A stretch of DNA of 64,000 nt from Lacipirellula parvula (GTDB taxonomy: Bacteria; Planctomycetota; Planctomycetia; Pirellulales; Lacipirellulaceae): assembly GCF_009177095.1 (NCBI RefSeq), contig NZ_AP021861.1, forward strand, positions 1,842,501 to 1,906,500. The letters run 5' to 3'. This document shows, piece after piece, positions 60,462 to 64,000 of the stretch. Position numbers and translations under genes: made by a program. Position 1 is the first letter of the stretch, and the number at the start of each line of letters is the position of its first letter. The notes below the pieces were generated by a model. The model worked only from the letters and a program-made list of their open reading frames with translations, was not told the DNA's origin and ran no database searches.

Positions 60462-61502
60462 TTAGCGCCGGATGCGAGACGCTGCGATGCTGGCAGCTTC
60501 CAGATCGCAGATCTTCACGGCGTCTTCGGCTAACCGTCCATTGAGAATCTCACTTTCCTGATTTTTGCGCAGACTTTCGATAACATTGCGCAGCTCGGCG
60601 GCAAAGGCATCCATCGGGTCGCCGCTGCCGAGGTCAACGCGCTCCGCTTTGCCTGATTCATCGAGAATCGTCGGCGGGCAGAGGTACGTTCCCGCGCCGT
60701 TCAGCACTGAGAATTCGAACAGCAGCGTGGCGCGTTCGAGGTGAATCTCGAAGCCATGGTTGAACGCCCGACCTTGTTGGTCGACCGTGCCGCTCGTCGC
60801 TTCGACGACGTAATCTTTGTCGGCGAAGCTGAAGAAGCTGTGCCAGAACTCGGGGAGGCCGTCGCGCATCCGGCCGCGGCTCACGACGTCGTCGGGCATG
60901 CCAAACAGCAGCCGAATGAAGTGGGCGTCGTGCACGTGCAGGTCAAACAGCGGGCCGCCGACTTGGTCGGCCGTCCAATAGTTCTTCAGCCACGCCGGGT
61001 TGGAAATCACGCGGCGGAAGGCGCCGCCGCGAAGGGCGCCGTAGCGGCCGCTAGTCGCCGCTTCGTAAGCCCAGGCATATTCAGGGAAGAACGGCAGCAC
61101 ATGCCCGACGAACAGCCGGCGATCGGCTGCCGCGGCGGCGGCCGACATCCGCTGACACTCGGCCGAGGTGAGCGACATCGGCTTTTCGCAAAAGACATGC
61201 TTCCCGGCGGCGAGCGCTTTGAGAGTGACTTCCGCGTGCAGGGCAGGGGGGAGCGTCACGTCGATCAGGTCGAGGTTCGTCGCGGCGAGCATCTCGTCGA
61301 CGTTCGAGTACGTCGCGACGCCCCTCAGATCCATCTGCTCGCCGGCGGGGCCGAAGTTCCCTTTGATATCGGTCCAATCGCCCTCGAGCCGGCTCTGCTT
61401 CGACTCGCAAATGGCCGCCACCCGCACCCCCGGAATATTCCGGTAGGAGAGGTAGTGGATCATCCCCATGAAGCCGAGGCCTACGATGCCGACTTCGATC
61501 AT
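60462..61502 (-). CDS. Gfo/Idh/MocA-family oxidoreductase
   Basis: A 346-residue dehydrogenase of sugars or inositols. The N-terminal Rossmann fold has IVGLGFMGMIHY (GxGxxG); CEKPMSLTSAECQRM is the conserved EKP motif; the C-terminal domain has HVHDAHFIRLLFG. The start is at ATG 61502 (IEVGIVGLG) with AAGGAAG just upstream; the open frame to 61574 only extends into a repeat. It usually oxidises or epimerises a sugar with NAD(P). Downstream of two TIM-barrel genes on the same strand, in a probable sugar-catabolism operon. Confidence 0.92.
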   Translation of the reverse strand: MIEVGIVGLGFMGMIHYLSYRNIPGVRVAAICESKQSRLEGDWTDIKGNFGPAGEQMDLRGVATYSNVDEMLAATNLDLIDVTLPPALHAEVTLKALAAGKHVFCEKPMSLTSAECQRMSAAAAAADRRLFVGHVLPFFPEYAWAYEAATSGRYGALRGGAFRRVISNPAWLKNYWTADQVGGPLFDLHVHDAHFIRLLFGMPDDVVSRGRMRDGLPEFWHSFFSFADKDYVVEATSGTVDQQGRAFNHGFEIHLERATLLFEFSVLNGAGTYLCPPTILDESGKAERVDLGSGDPMDAFAAELRNVIESLRKNQESEILNGRLAEDAVKICDLEAASIAASRIRR

Positions 61503-61529
61503 GCGACTTCCTTCGTGGTGGATTGAATT

Positions 61530-61622
61530 GAACCACAACGACACGACGAGCACGACGAAAGGCGGCGTTCGCAAAACGACCGCAATGTTTTTCTGCGTCG
61601 TGTCCGTTGTGTCGTCGTGGTA
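61530..61622. repeat. ACCACAACGACACGACG-type inverted repeat
   Basis: The left arm starts AACCACAACGACACGAC (61530) and the right arm ends GTTGTGTCGTCGTGG (61620). It lies between the oxidoreductase and the TIM-barrel gene in the same transcription direction. Confidence 0.85.
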
Positions 61623-61639
61623 AGTATTACTGAATCTTG

Positions 61640-62482
61640 CTAAGCCAACTGACTCTTCAGCGACTCAAGCGTTTCGACTGCCGCGGCGATTTCGGCCTTT
61701 TGCCGCACCGGTTCTTGCGGGATTTCGCGTTCGATGGTCAGCGGCCCCGTGTAGCCGATTTCTTGGAGCGTCTTCAGGTACGCGGCGAAGTCGACGGCGC
61801 CCTTGCCGAGGGCCACTTCGGCGCCCCACGTGTCGCCCGGTTTGTCCGACCAGGTTGCGTCTTTGCAGTGGATGCTGCGGACGTACTTGCCGAGCGTCTT
61901 CAGCGCGGGGATCGGTTCGCCGCAGCCGTAGAGGATCATGTTCGCCGGGTCGAAGTTGATGAACAGGTTGTCGCGCTCCATGTCTTGCATGAAGGCGAGC
62001 AGCACGTCGGCCGGCTCTTGGCCCGTTTCGAGGTGGATCGCCTGGCCGTTCTTCGCAGCGTAATCGCAGACGTCGCGGGTCACCTTCAGCACGTCTTGAT
62101 AAGCGGCGCTCGACCGATCGTGCGGAACGAAACCGAGGTGGAGGCCGACCACATCGACGCCCATCAGGTGGGCAAAGTCGGCGATTTCCTTTAGCTCTGC
62201 CACTCGAGCTGCGCGGGTTTCCAGCGGCACGAGGCCGATCGTCCGCTCCACCGTCGGAATGTCGGCGTAGCTTTCGCCCTCAAAGCCGGCGAAAACGACG
62301 GTGACGCGGATGCCGAGGTCCTTCAGCTTCGCGACGAATTCCTTGGCCCGTTCCGGCGTGCGCGATCCGGCATGCGGGGTGTGGAGGTGCGCGGTCGAAA
62401 TCCCGAGCTCATGGGCCGTGTCGGGACGGACACCCAACCCGGCGTCGATGCTGATGAAGACTCCAATCGGCCACTTGCTCAT
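61640..62482 (-). CDS. Sugar phosphate isomerase/epimerase (TIM barrel)
   Basis: A 280-residue protein of the xylose-isomerase-like AP endonuclease 2 fold. Metal-site residues are at IHLETGQEPAD (Glu), INFDPAN (Asp), IHCKD (His) and TIERE (Glu), the usual four-ligand set. No signal peptide, so cytoplasmic. Same strand and gap as the oxidoreductase and the Tat-type isomerase upstream, so likely one operon for sugar or inositol catabolism. Substrate unknown. Confidence 0.9.
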   Translation of the reverse strand: MSKWPIGVFISIDAGLGVRPDTAHELGISTAHLHTPHAGSRTPERAKEFVAKLKDLGIRVTVVFAGFEGESYADIPTVERTIGLVPLETRAARVAELKEIADFAHLMGVDVVGLHLGFVPHDRSSAAYQDVLKVTRDVCDYAAKNGQAIHLETGQEPADVLLAFMQDMERDNLFINFDPANMILYGCGEPIPALKTLGKYVRSIHCKDATWSDKPGDTWGAEVALGKGAVDFAAYLKTLQEIGYTGPLTIEREIPQEPVRQKAEIAAAVETLESLKSQLA

Positions 62483-62539
62483 GATTTTTCCTTAACCCAG
62501 TTCCACTTCTATTCGAATTGAATTGGTAAGCGCGGACTT

Positions 62540-63463
62540 TCACGCCAGCAGTGTTTGATCCATGCGTTTGGCGACGTCGGTCAGCCACTCGCGGTCGCCG
62601 CCGGCCACCTCCGCCGTGCACCAGCCGGAGAACTTGATCTCGCGGAGCGCCTCGCGGACGGCGGCCCAGTTGACGTCCCCTTCACCGATCTTGGCGTCGA
62701 ACCCCTTGGTGGTACTCCAGTCCTTCACGTCGAGTTTAACGATCCGCGATCCGAGCGTGCGGATCCAGTTCTCGCTCGGCGAGAACTTCACGACGTTGCC
62801 GATATCGAAGTACGATCCGACCCACGGGTTGTCGATTTCATCAATGTAGTCGCGGAGCTGTTCCGGCGTTTCGCAGAAGCCGTTCCAGACGTTTTCGATG
62901 AGGACGCGGACGCCGAGTTTGCTCGCGAGCGGCAGTACTTGGCGAATGCCGACGATCGAGCGCTGCCAGACATGGTCGTGGTTCTCGTCGGCGCCGTTGA
63001 CGCGGCCGGGGACGAGCAGCACCGAGAAGCCGCCAAAGGCGTGGCAGTCGAGAATCGCTTGCCGCAGGATTGCGACCCCTTCGTCGCGGACTTTCGCATC
63101 GGGGGCCGAGAGTCGGACGTCCCAATGTTTCATATCAACCAGCCCGTGGACGGGCAGGCCGGTGGCATCGCTCGCCTTGCGGACCTCCTCGGCAGAGAAG
63201 TCGGCCGGGCTGATGAGCTCCATGCCGTCGTAGCCGATTTCTTTACAAATCTGAAAGTGATCGAGGACCGTGGGGGCGCCTTCGATCATGCCCCACTTCA
63301 CTGCTTTGTAGAGTTGTAGCTTGTCTGGCGACGCTCCGGCGGCTCGTTGAGCCGCGGCTGATTCGCCCGAGTTGGTCGGTATGGCGGAGCCGATCGCCGC
63401 GATGGCGGCGGCAGTCGTGGCCTGACGCAGGAAGTTACGGCGGTTGGAAGCAGTGGCGTTCAT
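62540..63463 (-). CDS. Tat-exported sugar isomerase/hydroxypyruvate-isomerase-like TIM barrel
   Basis: A 307-residue protein. The N-terminus SNRRNFLRQATTAAAIAAIG is a twin-arginine signal. The TIM barrel has the metal-site residues in LIENVWNGF (Glu), YFDIGNVV (Asp), KLDVKDW and WCTAEVAGGD (Glu). Residues about 35-44, SAAAQRAAGA, are encoded by a REP element (63332-63360) inserted in frame in the linker between signal and barrel. The start is at ATG 63463 with GGAG upstream. Confidence 0.9.
   Translation of the reverse strand: MNATASNRRNFLRQATTAAAIAAIGSAIPTNSGESAAAQRAAGASPDKLQLYKAVKWGMIEGAPTVLDHFQICKEIGYDGMELISPADFSAEEVRKASDATGLPVHGLVDMKHWDVRLSAPDAKVRDEGVAILRQAILDCHAFGGFSVLLVPGRVNGADENHDHVWQRSIVGIRQVLPLASKLGVRVLIENVWNGFCETPEQLRDYIDEIDNPWVGSYFDIGNVVKFSPSENWIRTLGSRIVKLDVKDWSTTKGFDAKIGEGDVNWAAVREALREIKFSGWCTAEVAGGDREWLTDVAKRMDQTLLA
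63332..63360. repeat. REP hairpin inside a coding sequence
   Basis: The CGGCTC/GAGCCG variant of the REP (stem GCGGCTC, loop GTT, stem GAGCCGC), located in frame in the linker of the Tat-type isomerase. It is the only REP copy in the window that lies fully within a gene. Confidence 0.9.
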
Positions 63464-63669
63464 CGAGTGCGTCTCCCCAGGCTCAGGCAGTTGAAGGGTC
63501 GGCGAACCCACCATGATGGGCGTTGCCGTGGCTCCTGTCTCCCCGGTCTGTTGCAATTTCTTGTACAGATTTTGCGCGATCTCGCGTTACAATCGGGGCC
63601 ACGAGTTATGTGCGGCCCAATCGCCCCCGCGGCGGTCCTTCGCCACGCTTACTCCAACGGTTGAGAGCG

Positions 63670-64000
63670 ATGCAGCCATCCTTCGAAAAACTGATCCCGC
63701 CCACCGGCAGCTCGATCCGCTGTTTCGATCGGAGCATTATCGAGAAACCGGCCGGGTGGCACTACCATCCTGAGGTCGAAATCTGCCTGATTGAGCGCGG
63801 TTCGGGAACCCGCTTCGTCGGCGACCATATCGGTAACTACGCCGACGGCGACTTGGTCCTGCTGGGGGCGAATCTCCCGCACCACTGGGCGTCGGACGAG
63901 TTTCGCGGGCAGCGCTACGACCGGCACCCAGCCGTGGTGGTGCAGTTCGACCCAGTGCAGTTTGGCGGGCAATTCTTTGGCCTGCCGGAAATGGTCGATA
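63670..64000 (+). CDS. AraC-family regulator, N-terminal cupin part (cut by the window edge)
   Basis: ATG at 63670; 110 codons are visible, no stop. The sequence is a sugar-sensing cupin-like domain: GWHYHPEVEICLIERGSGT (His and Glu positions of the cupin), GDLVLLGANLPHHW and VVVQFDPVQFG. This is typical of the N-terminal half of AraC/XylS-type regulators; the HTH part must lie beyond the window. It diverges from the sugar gene cluster (start 63463), so it probably regulates that operon. No confident promoter motif was found in the 206-bp gap. Confidence 0.85.
   Translation, partial: MQPSFEKLIPPTGSSIRCFDRSIIEKPAGWHYHPEVEICLIERGSGTRFVGDHIGNYADGDLVLLGANLPHHWASDEFRGQRYDRHPAVVVQFDPVQFGGQFFGLPEMVD

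Overview
The window looks like a chromosomal segment of a Planctomycetota bacterium, probably in or near the order Pirellulales. The signs are a high-GC genome, a DUF1559 pilin-like protein with a prepilin leader, a giant secreted protein with planctomycete cytochrome C and PSD1 domains, an LEPR-xLL-like N-terminus on a secreted protein, Ser/Thr kinases, and many TIM-barrel and Gfo/Idh/MocA sugar enzymes. There are no rRNA or tRNA genes, CRISPR arrays, recognisable transposases or prophage genes. The AraC-type gene at the right edge is cut off.

Layout. 0-8 kb: a nucleotidyltransferase-fold protein, a zinc alcohol dehydrogenase, an OprP-type porin with a 17-cysteine secreted protein behind it, and lutABC (lactate oxidation), which converges on a MOSC protein. 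8-19 kb: HAD phosphatase, a GGQ release-factor-like protein, uppP, a GYF-domain membrane protein, an HTTM protein with a partner, a DUF3500 protein, a Ser/Thr kinase, mutM and the DUF1559 pilin-like gene; most of these are separated by palindromic repeats. 19.9-29 kb: addB-addA recombination nuclease, cca, a small membrane protein and a 56-residue coiled-coil ORF. 29-38 kb: DUF2585, an SdrD-like secreted protein, the 1502-residue cytochrome/WD40/PSD1 protein and a DASS-family transporter. 38-46 kb: an ABC exporter operon (ATPase, permease, 537-residue partner) closed by a hairpin terminator, then a 902-residue secreted protein. 46-51 kb: a small helical protein, a Ser/Thr kinase fused to a degenerate receiver, rpiB, and a TsaC/low-molecular-weight phosphatase fusion. 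51-56 kb: a MoxR-DUF58-BatA/VWA operon interrupted by a four-helix-bundle ORF bounded by tandem-unit inverted repeats. 56-64 kb: a methyltransferase, then an amino-sugar/sugar cluster (DUF5009 acyltransferase-like protein, NagB/PIG-L fusion, Gfo/Idh/MocA oxidoreductase, two TIM-barrel isomerase-like proteins, AraC regulator).

The strongest signal beyond ordinary genes is the intergenic DNA. At least six families of palindromic or short-unit inverted repeats fill the spaces between genes. One is a composite of about 220 bp (REP hairpin, long imperfect palindrome, inverted REP hairpin) with four full copies between 10.9 and 17.9 kb. Three variants of the REP hairpin keep pairing through compensating changes. 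In seven genes the stop codon TAG is the edge of such a repeat. The four-helix-bundle insertion at 53.6-54.0 kb is the best candidate for an under-described mobile element.
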